Numbered from the stretch's first letter, positions 33,198 through 45,397 are shown. The stretch is 64,000 nucleotides of DNA from Leptasterias polaris (GCA_037783415.1 JAZGTN010000007.1:4113501-4177500), one strand, 5' to 3'. Notes: generated by a model not told the origin, from the letters alone. Numbers and translations: made by a program.

Positions 33198-36100
33198 CTA
33201 GTACTTGTAGTGTTTATCTTTCTTGTGCTTGTGCTTCTTGACCTTGACCTTGTGGCCGCCATGATGGTCAGAATCGCTGGAGCTTGATGAAGAAGAGGAG
33301 GAGGAACTTGATGAAGACTTTCTGCCGTGTTTGTGCTTCTTCACTTTCATCTTCTTTACTTTCTTTGGCTGTAGGAAAAAGGAAAGTCACCATTATTAAG
33401 TTCTCTTTGTGCAAGATAGACAACAAAAACATGAAAATCTTGATTTGTGTTTTACAATGGCAAAAATCCATTAAACAAACTATTTCTCTCCATTTTGTGG
33501 GATTTGGGGGTGATAGTCTTTAAATGTGCAACAAATTTTGTTCAAGGTCTTTTAAAGGAGCTGTGTTGTCACGATCAAAGCTGGCCTGTGGCTGTACATG
33601 GAATTATGAACTCTCACAGTGCTCTCCATAGATATGATACGAAGGGAAGAGGCTCAGGCAATAACTGGATAAGAGTTCATAATTCCACGTGCAATAACAT
33701 CCCTGCTTTGATCATGAGGACACAGCCCATTTAATACACAGTGCCATGAAACATATTTCTTTCTGCAAGTGTTATTTTTGTTCTTTATAAACATTACTTA
33801 TTACTATTTACTATTTAAATTGTTACCCTTAAGGCCTTGTCACACAGGACAAGTTTTTGTCAGGCCACTTTGAGAAAACTGCACTGTATGCAAAAGAAAC
33901 ACCCTCAGCAGCACAATAGACATTCTTCTAGCTCAGTGTAACTAACTATCCCCAGGAAAATAATGAATGAGAAAAAAAGAAATGCAGGATGCATGAAAAA
34001 CATGGTGGTTGCCGGTGTTGCTTGGACTCAGTTTCAACTAGAATCCTTGGCGCGATCATGCGCATTGGGACATGCATATAAGCAACTGTCTTTATACCTC
34101 TGTGAAGTAACAGGCCTAAATCTGGAGTTATGTTGGGGCGGTATTAAGGTGGAAGGTGCGGGGGGGGGGGGGGGGGGGGGGGGGTGGAGAGGGAGGGAAT
34201 GTACCTTCTTATGATGACCATAGGCTCCCACAGCTCCGACATGACCACCTGGTGCACCATACTAAGACATGAGGAATATTAAAAGGACTTTTATTCAGCA
34301 CCGCAAAATGTACACTTTTAACTGAAACAAGACAAGAAATGATCTACCTTACTAGTATTTGTATAGTATGGCGTGTCGTAGCTGAGCAGTTAAGGAGCAC
34401 TGGACTCTTTTGTTTCTGATCAGCAGAATGTTGGTTTGAGTCCTGGTATGACACTTGTATCCTCAAGCAAGACACTTAACCATTATTGCTTCATCCTTTG
34501 GATGGGACGTAAAGCTGTAGGTCCCGTGTGTTGTGCGATGCACGTAAAAGAACCCATGGTTACACTTATTAACAGAAGGGGTTTGCCCGGTGTTTCTGGA
34601 AGTGGCTGCTGAATGCTCTGGAGAACCTTGTAAACCCTTATTAGGTGCTACATACATCGGTATATATTTTTCTTGAAAACTAGAGGATTGGAATGAATGT
34701 ACTCTTGCAAAAACCAATGATGTACCATCTCTTTATGATATGTTTCTGGAAACTAGAGGATTGGAATGAATGTATCCTACTCTTTAAAAAACCAATGATG
34801 TGCCATCCTTTTGATATGTTTATTGACAGGATTGGTATACATGTAAGTGTTCACTGGCGTAGAAACCAAAGACGTCAAGCCCTTCAAAGATATTTTTCTG
34901 GCAAAATAAGGGTTTCCAGAAATGATTGATCTTCGATGATGTTGAACATCGACTTACATGTACGGCTCCAGGCACTCCCCCTCCAGCCACTTGGTATCCA
35001 GGTACCCCTACTCCATAACCTTGCCCTGCAGGAGGGGCGGCTCCATAAGGAGGAGGTGCTGCTGGTCCCTGTGGAAAGGTAATGGCACAGAATATATGAT
35101 TGACTTGATGAATGGATGACCTTGTGGAAATGTAACAGCATAATGTCTGCTGGGGGCAGCTTAGTCCATATTGACCCCTTGCACAATACACAGTGTAGCT
35201 ACACGTGCCTACCCTGTCCGCCATTTTGGGAGTAAAAATGTACACAAAGGAATCAACTCCCAAAATGGCGGGAATGGTAGATGGGCATTATGCTGGGATA
35301 CGTTCCGCATTGGGTTTTTTATAAACAAAATTATGAGAAATCGCCTAACCTCACAAGGCCAGGGAAGGCCACTTCGAAGGCGAGGGCTACACATAACTGA
35401 TTTTGGGCTATTGACCCAAATCACCTGTCACCAGGGGCACATTGCCACCTACTCCTGGGGCTAGTAACAGGGTTACCCCTTCACAGCAACTAGTGAACCC
35501 TTTAAGTTAACCCTCCTACTGCCAACACAATTTGTTATTGAGTTGACTGACCATTCAAAACCATTTGGTCGAATGGTTTTGAGTGGTGAGCTAACTGTGT
35601 ATAGAGTAGACCCCCTGAATGGTTTCCAATGGTATGTCAGCTTATCTATAGCCCAGTATGGATACTTTCAAGTGGTGGAATGGTTTGCCCTTGGAGTGGT
35701 GATTTTGAGTGCATTGTGAACTGATAAACACAAGGCTGGGTGCATTACACTTGGGGTAAACATATACCAGACTTCTGGGCATGTTCCATTTTTACAGAGG
35801 TTAAAATTGTTGTTATTGTATGTTTTTAATTGTTTTGATATTATTCATAAGTATTATATAACTCATTACATAATATTATAAAGAAAATAATAGTAGGATA
35901 CATTTTCTAAAGACTTGGTAAAGGTAATTACTGTGCAGTACATTCACCATTCAAAACCATTTAGCCTTGGGGGCATACCACAGTGCAGTGTATCCACCAC
36001 TCAAAACCATTTGAATGGTTGTGAATGGTGACACGGCTTATCATCAATACGGGTCAAATGGTACTGCCATGTGTGTACAAAAACAATTGGGTTGTAAACG

Positions 36101-36677
36101 TTAGTGAATTTTGAATGGTTTTGAATGGTGTATCAGTCCCACATAAATCGGTCTCATAATTCAAACAATTCAAAAACCTGTCTTCAAATGTTTCTGTTTT
36201 TTCAAGCAATTTGACTAATAAACAGATTTTCAAGGGCTTTTTAGAAACTCATTTGTTTGAATCTTTATTTTTGTAACTTGCTTTTTTATTCATTTCAATG
36301 TTTTATGTTTTGTGTTGCGCCTAGAGGCTCCTGCATTATGCGCTATATAAATATATTGCATTACTATTATTATTAATACCTTATTAATTAGTGCACTATA
36401 TAAATTATAAGACTATATTATATTATTAATATATTAAAACAAAGCTTACCCCTGGGTATCCTGGTTGAGTAGGAGGATAGGCTTGACCCCCTGGTGGTGG
36501 GTATGCTTGACCCCCTGGTGGTGGGTATCCCTGGCCCCCTGGTGGTGGGTATGCCTGGCCCCCTGGAGGGTAAGCTTGACTCCCAGGGGGATATGCTGGG
36601 CTAGCTTGTACTCCTGGAGGTGGATAGGCTGGCAGCTGTGGGTAGCCTCCCCCTGGTGGTGGTGGTGGATAACTCAT
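33198..36677 (-). CDS. Tyr/Pro/Gly-repeat protein with Ser-run and Lys/His-rich tail, 188 aa
   Basis: Function unknown. Four exons on the minus strand: 36450-36677, 34958-35068, 34205-34261, 33198-33368, all phase 0 with GT-AG borders, 567 nt in total including the TAG stop. Residues 1-76 start MSYPPPPPGGGYPQ and then repeat AYPPPGGQ-like units about eight times. Exon 2 continues the style (APPPYGAAPPAGQGYGVG). Exon 3 gives YGAPGGHVGAVGAYGHH. Exon 4 is basic (PKKVKKMKVKKHKHGRK), then 13 serines, SDHHGGHKVKV and a KKHKHKKDKHYKY end. The architecture resembles XYPPX-repeat proteins such as plant glycine-rich A3-like proteins and the N-terminal tail of annexin A7/A11, but no annexin core follows. 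No signal peptide or membrane segment. Repeat-driven condensate or scaffold behaviour is inference. Divergently paired with ZCCHC17. Confidence 0.8.
33556..33730. mobile_element. TTAA-flanked MITE, AGGAGCTGTGTTGTCA termini
   Basis: 175 bp. TTAA occurs on both sides. Left end AGGAGCTGTGTTGTCACGAT; the right end is its imperfect complement. Inner arms GGAATTATGAACTCTC and GAGAGTTCATAATTCC-like. It lies in intron 3 of the proline-rich gene. A longer relative is at 8968-9312. Confidence 0.75.
34370..34650 (+). mobile_element. SINE copy in the proline-rich gene intron
   Basis: Same body as 6162-6580 (GGATGGGACGTAAAGC, CACGTAAAAGAACCCA), with a degenerate box B (GGTTTGAGTCC). Antisense to the host gene. 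Confidence 0.75.
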
Positions 36678-37799
36678 GATCTCGCTCTCTTGGGATGTTC
36701 AATTATCTAAAAATCTGACGATCAAATCTCTGTAATTTTATGAGGGTAAACAAACAAAATATTAGAAATTAGGAAATCATCAGTAATTTTTTAAGTACTC
36801 ATTAAGGGAAATTTAATTAGTTTTTAGTTTTTTTTCACTTTTCACATGAAAGCTGCGGACAAATAAATATAAACTTTCAGGTTCTCAAATGGTTTTCCAG
36901 GGTACCTCTGTACATTGCTTTACTGAGATGGAAACAAAGTTGTGTACTTTAAGGCCCAATGTAATGTTCAAAGATCTGCGAAGGCAGTGAAGAAAGGGAG
37001 TGTTGAATTAGCAAGCAGGGTTGCCAACACCTACTCCTAGAACACCGCCATTGACCCGAAAATGGCTTATTTTTCATGATTTTGACACATATAGTTCACA
37101 GTGCCTGTGCATCTCTGTGTACATTCTGTCAACCTTTCCAGTTTTCTGGACAGGTCAGAATTTTGACCAAAAAATTATGTAAATGACGATGTGAGAATCA
37201 TAAAGTGGTGGCAGGATACAGAATTTTAGCCAGACAAGCAGTCAAGAATTTTAGCCAGACAGGCAGTCAAATTCGGGATCTTTCCCTAACTATATGTTCA
37301 TACTGAAGTACACAGACTTCCTTAAAATTGTATCAACCCCCCACTAGTCCTCCATTCCATCTCTAGCCATGCTCCAGCAAAAGTACACTTACTGCGGCCA
37401 CGCCCACATTTAATCTGCGGCCGTACGATTGCAAAGATATTTTTTATTATTCCGCAACCCCTTTCTTGATTTTAATATTCTCGTTTTATTATCTGATAAG
37501 TTTTATAATCCTCGTTAAAGTGATATATTCTTAATCCCCATTGACCCCTCACACACCCTTGAGTCCATTGAATGCAAAATACCAACACTTACTCGAAATA
37601 ATCACGTTGGAAAAGCACAGCAAAACACACATTCCATTGCCCCAGACTAAAAGTTTATCACAACATGACAAAATTCTCTTCAAGTGAACTCTTGAGGGCG
37701 CGACCGTTCTGTTTATTATGCTCTTTTCACTTCAGTTCATGCAGTTCAGTTAGACTTGAGGTTTGATATTGTGTATGTTTCACCCTTTTTGGAGAAATA
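36678..37799. promoter_or_regulatory. Shared head-to-head intergenic region (1.1 kb)
   Basis: Separates the divergent ATGs of the Tyr/Pro/Gly-repeat gene (minus) and ZCCHC17 (plus). Largely free of the window's repeats, unlike neighbouring introns. There is a short duplicated ATTTTAGCCAGACA sequence at about 37221-37266. The segment 37690-37799 (GAGGGCGCGACCG) is likely ZCCHC17 5' UTR or promoter. Bidirectional promoter use is inference. Confidence 0.5.
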
Positions 37800-40700
37800 A
37801 TGTCAGATTATCGTCATGATCGGAGAGATAGTGACAGTAGAGAGCAGGGTCGTCATAGAGGAAGACAAGATGAAGATTTGCCGGAGCTGTACAGTATTTT
37901 TCAAGGAGAGGTAAACTCAAAACTGGATAAATGAATATTTCGGCTATTCGTCATTGAATTGAAAAGAACTAACTAAAAATGTTTGTTTAAAATTAAAAAT
38001 AATAAATATAAACTTTTTTAAATTATAGTGACTGATAAACCGTGTCGTACTCGTGGGAGGGATGAGGAGTGATTGTGACATTATAAATATTATTGTCGAG
38101 TGTGACAGTAACTTGTAAGAGTAAAAGACCAGAGTATCAATCGAGACTAACCTGACAATGACATTGGACAATATTTTCTAGAAACTTTTTATTTTAAAGA
38201 CGGTTAGTTCTGTATCTGTTCGCTACTGTGCAAACTCCATCTGGTGGATATCCAGCACAGGGCACTGACACGAAGCAAGGCAGCAAGCTTTTTAGTGAAG
38301 AGCCCCCCTGGTCAGTTCGAGCAGACTGCTGGAACTTAATTGAATAATTGATGCTTTAGATTTTCTACGCCTAATTGATGCTGGGAGAGAATTCCATTGT
38401 GCCGTTGTTCTGGGGAGAAAGGAAAACTTGTAGCAGTCCTTCTGAGTGGGTAGTTTTCTATATGAAATGGCTGATGTTTGTCTGGTTATGGAACGATGGG
38501 TGGCTTCCTTGTTGATGGTGAATTTACTTATGTCGATAGCTCCGGATTTGTTGGCTGCTTTGTAGAGAAGACTAGACTACATGTAGTTAGACCGGCATGA
38601 GACGGGGATGAGGTTCGTTCCGCCATATCGTGGAGACGATAGCGGAATGAACCTCATTATTTATATAGTTCTAGGAGTAGAGTAGAGATGGGGAAGCCCA
38701 GACACTGGCGTCCTACCACTAGCCAGGGCTAGAGACAGGGATGAATTTTACATTTCATACACAGTTTTTTTCTGGCGCTGGCTGGCCTGAAAACATGAAG
38801 GCCGCAGAGGCCTAGCCCATCTTATTGCCAATTGGGCTTCTTGGCTTTGAGTGTTATGATGGCTCTCTTTTAAAAAAGAGCAAGAAAAATGGCAAAAACA
38901 ATCACGCCATATCCTTTGTAAAACTTCAGGCCTGCAAATTAAGTAATAATTTTATATTTTTTTTCAGGTTGCATCTATTCAAGCATACGGTGCATTCGTA
39001 AAAATACCAGGATATAAAAAAAATGGTAAAGTATTCTTTTGCAGGAGAGTTTTTGGACCTGAAAATCCCCCAAAATATGCAATGTTAGTCCCCGGACTAA
39101 AGTACAGAATAAATCTGATTCAGAAAGGCTGATGATGACACACTTGAAAAACCATTTGAGATCTGCTGATTGCGTACGTGCTGTTCATGTGGATAGTGGA
39201 TTCAGTGGGTGTTCAAAATATGATGCTACAAGTACACTCGCATTCGCAAGACTGCCATCTATTTCTAACTACATGTACATGTACAGTCTCTACCATGGCC
39301 CAATTTCATAGAGCTGCTTTTAAGCACAAACAAGAAGCTAAGTACAACAAAAGTATGCTTACCAAAATAAGGTTAGGCTTCAGCTCTATGAAATTGGGCC
39401 TTGGTCTGTAAGGTCCTGCATGACATCAACCATGCAGGGCTAAAATTTTGTAAAAATATTCACAAGACAAAAAATGAGGACTTGTTGCCTCAATTTTTTA
39501 ATGGACCAAAATTAAGCAGGCTTGTGAAAATTTGTGCAAGCTCTTTTAGATAGTCCAGTTGGCTGACATATCCGCTGGACAGTACAAGACCGCAGAACTT
39601 ATCCAAATTTGAGTTTACTGGTCCAATGTACTTCAATCTGTAGTTTGTTTCAGCCCCAGGAGTAGGTGGCAATGTGCCCCTGGTGACAGTTGATTTGGGT
39701 CAATAGCCCAAATCAGTTAAGTGTAGCCCTCACCTTGAAGTGGTAGTCCGTGGCCTTGTGAGGTTAGGCGTTCTCTCATAAAAAAATGTCTGTGACCTTG
39801 AACTTGTTAATTATGTTTTTCTCTTTCTAGGCCTTGTCCACAAGTCCCAGATATCTGCAACTAGAGTGGAAGATGTTGCTGAAGTCTTGGAAGTCGGGGA
39901 TAGAGTCTATTGCAAAGTCATATCACTTGGGGTAAGTTACTCGGTGGTTAAAGTTCTTGTTTTTGTTTAAATCGTTGCATCATCCTGGCCCGATTAAATC
40001 TGCCCAATTTTCAAGCTGTGTATTGGCGGGGATGATTAGAAGTGCCCTGCCCTTTGCACAGTGAAAATGGCATTGCCCTCCTAAAATATACATGAAATAA
40101 CAAACCTGTGAAAGTTTCAGCTCAATCAGTCTTCGGAGTCATGAGAAAACAGTGAAAAAAACCCTTACATGTATGTGTACCCCCCCCCCCCCATGCATTC
40201 CCTCATGGTATCATATTGCAAGGCTGGCATAGCTTATCTATCATTCAAAACCACAGTGAATGGTATTGAATGGTCAGACAGCAAGAGGGTTAAAGGGTGT
40301 GTACAACATTGGTAATTGTCAAAGACCAGTATCCACACTTGATGTGACCCAGCATATACATGAAATAACAAACCTGTGAAAGTTTCAGCTAAATCAGTCT
40401 TCGGAGTCATGAGAAAACAGTGAAAAAACCCCTTACATGTATGTGTACCCCCCCCCCCCCATGCATTCCCTCATGGTATCATATTGCAAGGCTGGCATAG
40501 CTTATCTATCATTCAAAACCACAGTGAATGGTATTGAATGGTCAGACAGCAAGAGGGTTAAAGGGTGTGTACAACATTGGTAATTGTCAAAGACCAGTAT
40601 CCACACTTGATGTGACCCAGCATATACATGAAATAACAAACCTGTGAAAGTTTCAGCTAAATCAGTCTTCGGAGTCATGAGAAAACAGTGAAAACCCCCA

Positions 40701-43700
40701 TTGTATGTTTTCACTGTTTTCAAACATCGGATTTTATCACCAGTGATAAAGACTAATTTTATTTACTCAGTTCTTAAAAACTATAGCATTTCAAGCAAAA
40801 CTATTTCAAGGGAAGTTTTCCACCATGACCATCTTTATACCATGTAAGTTATGTGCAAATCTGGGAACATTTATATTTTCAATCTTACCAATGTTGTGCA
40901 CACCCTTTAAAGAAAAGATTCAATTCCAGGGCTCGATTTCACAAAGAGTTAAGATTGATCGTAAGTGCAAATCCATCGTAGTTGCTTAGCAAAGAGTGAT
41001 GTCACAATACAAATCACTATGGTAATACTGACAACTCATCTTAAGATGAATCTTAGTGCTTTGTGAAATCGACCCCAGGTCTGTCTATGTGAAGTGTGAA
41101 AGTCTACTTCCTCTCTTGTTTTGTTTTGCAGGAAGATGGTAACGGCAAGATCTCTTTGTCTATGAAAGTAGTGAATCAAGGAAATGGAAAAGACCAAGAC
41201 GCAAATCTCGTGATAACCAAGTGAGTAAATCAAGTGGGAAAAAAATTACACTGTCCTGAACAATAGAGCACAAGGGTGTCAAGGGCGTCATGGTCATAGG
41301 GGGTCGTGGTTAAGAGCATCCGATTCAAGTTCTAGGTCGGTTTGGGGGTGAACAAAGACAATTCATTAGAGTGGTTATTATGGTTTTTAAATCTGTGGCC
41401 TCTGTGTGCAGGTGCTTTACTGACTGATCTATCTAGCCCTATGTTAATGGTCTCCCTAATTTTTCAATATCTTTGTTTTGGGGGCTCCAGTCATAAGTCA
41501 CACAGCCCTATAATGCTGTATACTCTGTGATGACGTCCAGTTTACGATACAACCTTGGAAGCAGCATTGTAGGATTACTTCACCCAAAAATTGATGTATA
41601 ATTCTTTCATCTAGGTCGAGTAGTGTCCTCGGCAAACAACGTCACAAGTAAAGTGTCCCCCAGATCTCCCAGCCTTCATGTATGTAGATTTCAATTATTG
41701 TCACAAAGCCAGTGTAGTATGGCCACATGATGGGTCAAGAGACTTGACCTGTTTGGACTCGACCTTGCTTTGGCTCCTAAAGCACAAGCTTGCTGACTGG
41801 AAGTTCAGGGTGACGATAGCAGTGCCCTGCAAACTTGACTCTTCATGCACAGATTGCATACCTGCCAACATTGATACCTCAGAAATAGGAACACCAGTTT
41901 TATGAGTCCACATAATAGACCATGTTACCTTTGTTTACAGAGTAGTGACCTTGTACATTCTAGTGCATTTTCTGACTGGCAAGATACTATACAGGCCATA
42001 TGGGAAAATTTACATTTTGTGTCATAATTTTCACATAAATTCAAGAGTTACAAAAGCAACAGCTGTACAGCTTTTGAGATGCCCCCCCTTTCTTCATATC
42101 AAAAGTTGAGAAAAATCAAACAGTGCAATCTCCATAAAACATAAGATTTAATGTCTTTCATTGAGCTGTGAACAAACTGCCTGCAGGAAGTCCAGGCTCT
42201 GTGGCTCTTTTGTAAACATGTGATGTCACAGGTCACATGGTCTATAACGGCACAAGAAGTCGTGCGAGTAAAGATTTACATGTAGACATACAAATTGTGT
42301 ATGTATAATTTAAAACATTGACAAAAATCACTGTATCCCGTAAAAAAATCTCTACTGTCACAAGCAAATAGCACCCTCTTTTGCCAGAACTTTTTTCTCT
42401 TGTCAGAAATAGGAATGATCTGATTTTTTGCGGCCTGTAATCTCAAAAATCTGGACAATTACAATTAAATCTGAACAGTTGGCAGGTATGAGATTGTTGC
42501 ACTAAGCTAAGGGAACCTGAGACAAAGATCTGAATTTGGTATGTGGTCTTCCCTCCTGATACCAAGCACCTGCCAAAATATTCTGGTGTAATTGCCCAAT
42601 CAGTTTCGCTTATAATGGTTTATTAATTGATAATTAGGGTGTCGTGGCCGAGTGGTTAAGAGCATCGGATTCAAGTTCTGGTGGTTGGGTCATCGGGGTG
42701 TGGGTTCGAGTCCCGGTCATGACGCTTGTGTCCTTGAGCAAGACACTTTGCTATAATTGCTTCTCTTCACCCAGGGGTATAAATGGGTACCTGCAAGGGT
42801 AGAGGTTGATATTGTGTTTGAAAAAGCCTTCGGAGCGCCATCACGGCAGCCCGGGCTGTATACTCCCCAGGGAGATGAGAAAGATTAAAGGAATGTTATT
42901 GGCCCAATGACCAGGGCACTAATGTAAAGCGCATTGAGACGTTATTGTGAAATGCGCTATAGAACTAGTTATTATTATTATTATTATTATTATTATAATT
43001 AAAAGTAGCATCCCCTTAAGGTGATTACCTTTCAATATTACTGGTTTTGAAAAAAACATGTTCTATCGAGGGTTTTTTAAATCTCTGCAAACTTGTGATT
43101 TGATTTACCAGACAGGAAGAACAGAGACGAAAGAAAGGCGGGTCGTTTGTCCAACCGAAGATTGAACTTGGCGCGGTGTTGAACACGGTGTGCAGGAAAT
43201 GTGGAACGAAAGGTACGACATCTTTAAGAAAATTCAAATCATTTATTAAATTCTTGGGCCCAATTTCATAGAACTGCTTTTAAAGCAAACAATTGTGCTT
43301 AAAAACCTTTTGCTAAGCAAAAACAAGCAGGATACCAGTCAAAGATTGTATATTTGACATGTTGTTTTGGCTGTTAACCTAATTCTGGTTAGCATAATTT
43401 TGTCGTGCTTAGCCAGTTTTTGTAGGCAACTCTATAAGAATGGGCCCTGGAAACGGGCATCAGTATTTCAAGTCTTGTTACCAAATTTATTAGTTTGATC
43501 AGTTTATGTAACTCTTTTTTTGTTGGGGGGGTGGGGATTTAGTTTTCTTTAAAGCACCAGACTAAATCTCTTGTGTTTCTGATCAGCAGAGTGTGGGTTT
43601 GAGCCCCGGTCACAGCACTTGTGCAAGACACTTTACCATTATTGCTTTATCCTTCGGATGGAACATTAAGCTGTAGGTCATGTGTACTAGGATTGGTTGT

Positions 43701-45397
43701 GCACATAAAAGAACCCGGCATACTTATTGGGGAAGAGTAGGGGTTAACCCCGGTGTTTCTTGTTTACATAGAAAGCACCTTTGTATACAGGTTTCATCAG
43801 GCTTGCAAGCTACAGTAATTAAGGCATCCTTGGTTTCATTTCCAGAAATATATAATAATAGTATTATTGTATGGGTTTTGAGGCATTGCATGGTGAGGTA
43901 TCAATATATATTTGGTTTGCGGTAACACCATGTGTTACATGTATTTCTCACTTGTAGGACATTTGGCCCAAGATTGTTTCAAAACTCCTGGAAGTAAATC
44001 CTATGAGCTCCTTCCAGATGAGGAGATAAGTCTTCCAAGTGTCCAGGAAGCTAAGACGCCATCGGCCCACAAGAAGAAAAAGAAGAAAAAGGTTATTGCG
44101 TGTGATTTGAATACATTGGTTCCAAGTTTGTTATGTCTTGGAATAGTAAAGAACCCAGGCACTTATCTTTGTGGTTTGATCTTAGGGAGAGTCTCAAATC
44201 TATTAGGAATGTTCTAATTGGATCCAAAGTTCAAAGTATTCCAGTAATCATTCACTGCCGGAACATTCCATTGATACATTTAAAATGCCAATGCGTACTT
44301 CTCTGTAGTTTAGGGCAATGTCCACTGGATTGGGATTACGGGATTGATCCTTCGCACCTGGAACAAGCCCAACCTTTGAGACATTTCCTTAGAGTGTTCC
44401 ATTCTACGTTGCACTGCTGACATACAATATTTAAAGTTGGTATTTAACCTTTTTAACAACAGTAGCGGCAGCAACTGTCTTGTACCAAAATGCTTATAGA
44501 GGCTGCAAGTGGCCTACTTCCATTGATATACTTTAATTTAATTAAAAATAAAAAGGCAGTTGTAAAGGTCAAGTCATAAATTTCCAGAGTTTTTTTTTGA
44601 GTCTTTTTTACCATACATTTATTTGTTAAATTAACAGAATCGGCCCAGTTTGGTCGAAAGGCAATTATGATACAAAAATGCATGATCTGTTTCGGTTTAC
44701 TACTAGATTTGTTGGGTGAGGGTTAGATGTAACAGCACTCCTTGATTTAACTAAATGCTTCCTTTTACATTTCCCTCAGGAAAAGAAAAAGAAGTTGAAG
44801 AAGAGTCGTCACCGATCGATGAGCACAGATTCATCAAGCTCCGACAGTGACACACCCCATGACAAACATACACACAAAACCCCGAAGACAAAGAAATCAA
44901 AGAAGAGTCGTCGACGATCAGCAAGCTCAGATTCATCAAGCTCCGACAGTGACACAACCCATGACAAACAGCAGCACAAAAACCTCCAGGTACACCATCG
45001 TACCCCAAGAGAATGCAGCAATCAACGGCACAAATCAAGACATTCCGAGTCTTCATCGGATCGTGACGAACCTAAGAGACACCAACAGAAAAACCGACAG
45101 GAGGACAAATCATTCAAGCAACAAGTTTCGAGATCAGACCGTGATAAGTACGGTCATCATGATTCAAAAGATAAGGCTGAATTTACAAGAAAACGTCTTA
45201 AAACTCAAGACAGGAAACGAAGTTCAATACCTTCTCCAGATAGTGACACATCTAGTGATGAACATTCCAGCAGACATTCTAAGAGAGGCAGACAAGCTGA
45301 GAACTCTTCTCACAGAGATTCGCAAAGAACTGAACACAGGAACATCTCTAAAAGTTCACATGACAGTGAAAAACATCGTCATGATCACAGGCGATAG
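37800..45397 (+). CDS. ZCCHC17: ZCCHC17 (S1-domain and CCHC zinc-knuckle nucleolar protein), complete, 403 aa
   Basis: Vertebrate ZCCHC17 (pNO40/PS1D) is a nucleolar, ribosome- and splicing-associated RNA-binding protein. Exons: 37800-37910, 38968-39025, 39831-39931, 41132-41220, 43112-43212, 43958-44091, 44780-45397; the sum of 1,212 nt is in frame. After a charged start, the S1 domain (about residues 28-112) reads LPELYSIFQGEVASIQAYGA, FVKIPGYKKNGLVHKSQIS, VEVGD-like VLEVGDRVYCKVI, and KISLSMKVVNQGNGKD. The CCHC knuckle is C-RK-C-GTKG-H-LAQD-C (about 147-160). The tail is Lys-rich then dominated by Ser/Asp/Arg/His with a duplicated SSDSSSSDSDT motif. Human is about 241 aa, so the tail here is much longer. 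The exon 6 donor GTTATT is weak, but phase and the Lys run on both sides support it. The ATG is the first in a clean exon. Confidence 0.95.
39296..39404. mobile_element. Short palindromic MITE, GGCCCAATTTCATAGAGCTG termini
   Basis: About 109 bp, with CATAGAGCTGCTTTTAAGCA at the left and CAGCTCTATGAAATTGGGCC at the right. Lies in ZCCHC17 intron 2. Relatives are at 17812-18205 and 43257-43447. Confidence 0.8.
40294..40906. mobile_element. TTAA-flanked MITE with an internal 268-bp tandem duplication
   Basis: Same family as 816-1119. The left part (including TTAAAGGGTGTGTACAACATTGG) appears twice, 268 bp apart, at 40294 and 40562; only one right end (to 40906, then TTAA) is present. The duplicated unit includes a poly-C run and an AACCACAGTGAATGGT sequence. 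It lies in ZCCHC17 intron 3. Confidence 0.7.
41914..42246. mobile_element. MITE family C, copy 3 (uninterrupted)
   Basis: About 333 bp, in ZCCHC17 intron 4. It gives the empty-site form of the SINE insertion found in copy 2. Ends AATAGACCATGT... and ...ACATGGTCTATA. Confidence 0.8.
42637..42998 (+). mobile_element. tRNA-derived SINE, full length, second body type
   Basis: Box A TGGCCGAGTGG and box B GGTTCGAGTCC, then a body different from 6162-6580 (GGGGTATAAATGGGTACCTG, AAGCGCATTGAGACG) and a long (ATT)n tail. Lies in ZCCHC17 intron 4. The sharing of one tRNA head by two bodies suggests two related SINE families. Confidence 0.85.
43555..43770 (+). mobile_element. SINE copy, 5'-truncated, in ZCCHC17 intron 5
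   Basis: Starts around the anticodon-loop equivalent (CTTGTGTTTCTGATCAGCAG), followed by box B GGTTTGAGCCC and the usual body ACATAAAAGAACCCGG. Box A is lost. Confidence 0.65.

Larger units (their letters stand above)
33369..36449. other. Introns of the Tyr/Pro/Gly-repeat gene
   Basis: Introns 33369-34204, 34262-34957 and 35069-36449. They contain the TTAA MITE 33556-33730, the 25-G tract 34160-34184 (only about 20 bp from the exon 3 donor), a SINE (34370-34650) and several CATTCAAAACCATT / AATGGTTTTGAATGG repeats (35540-36135). An imperfect (ATT)n follows near 36362-36430. No nested gene seen. Confidence 0.6.
37911..44779. other. ZCCHC17 introns
   Basis: Six introns. Intron 2 holds a palindromic MITE (39296-39404). 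Intron 3 holds the duplicated TTAA element (40294-40906) and a copy of the repeat with CTCATCTTAAGATGAATC (40930-41073). Intron 4 holds MITE C (41914-42246) and a full SINE (42637-42998). Intron 5 holds a MITE (43257-43447) and a truncated SINE. No nested gene recognised. Confidence 0.6.
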
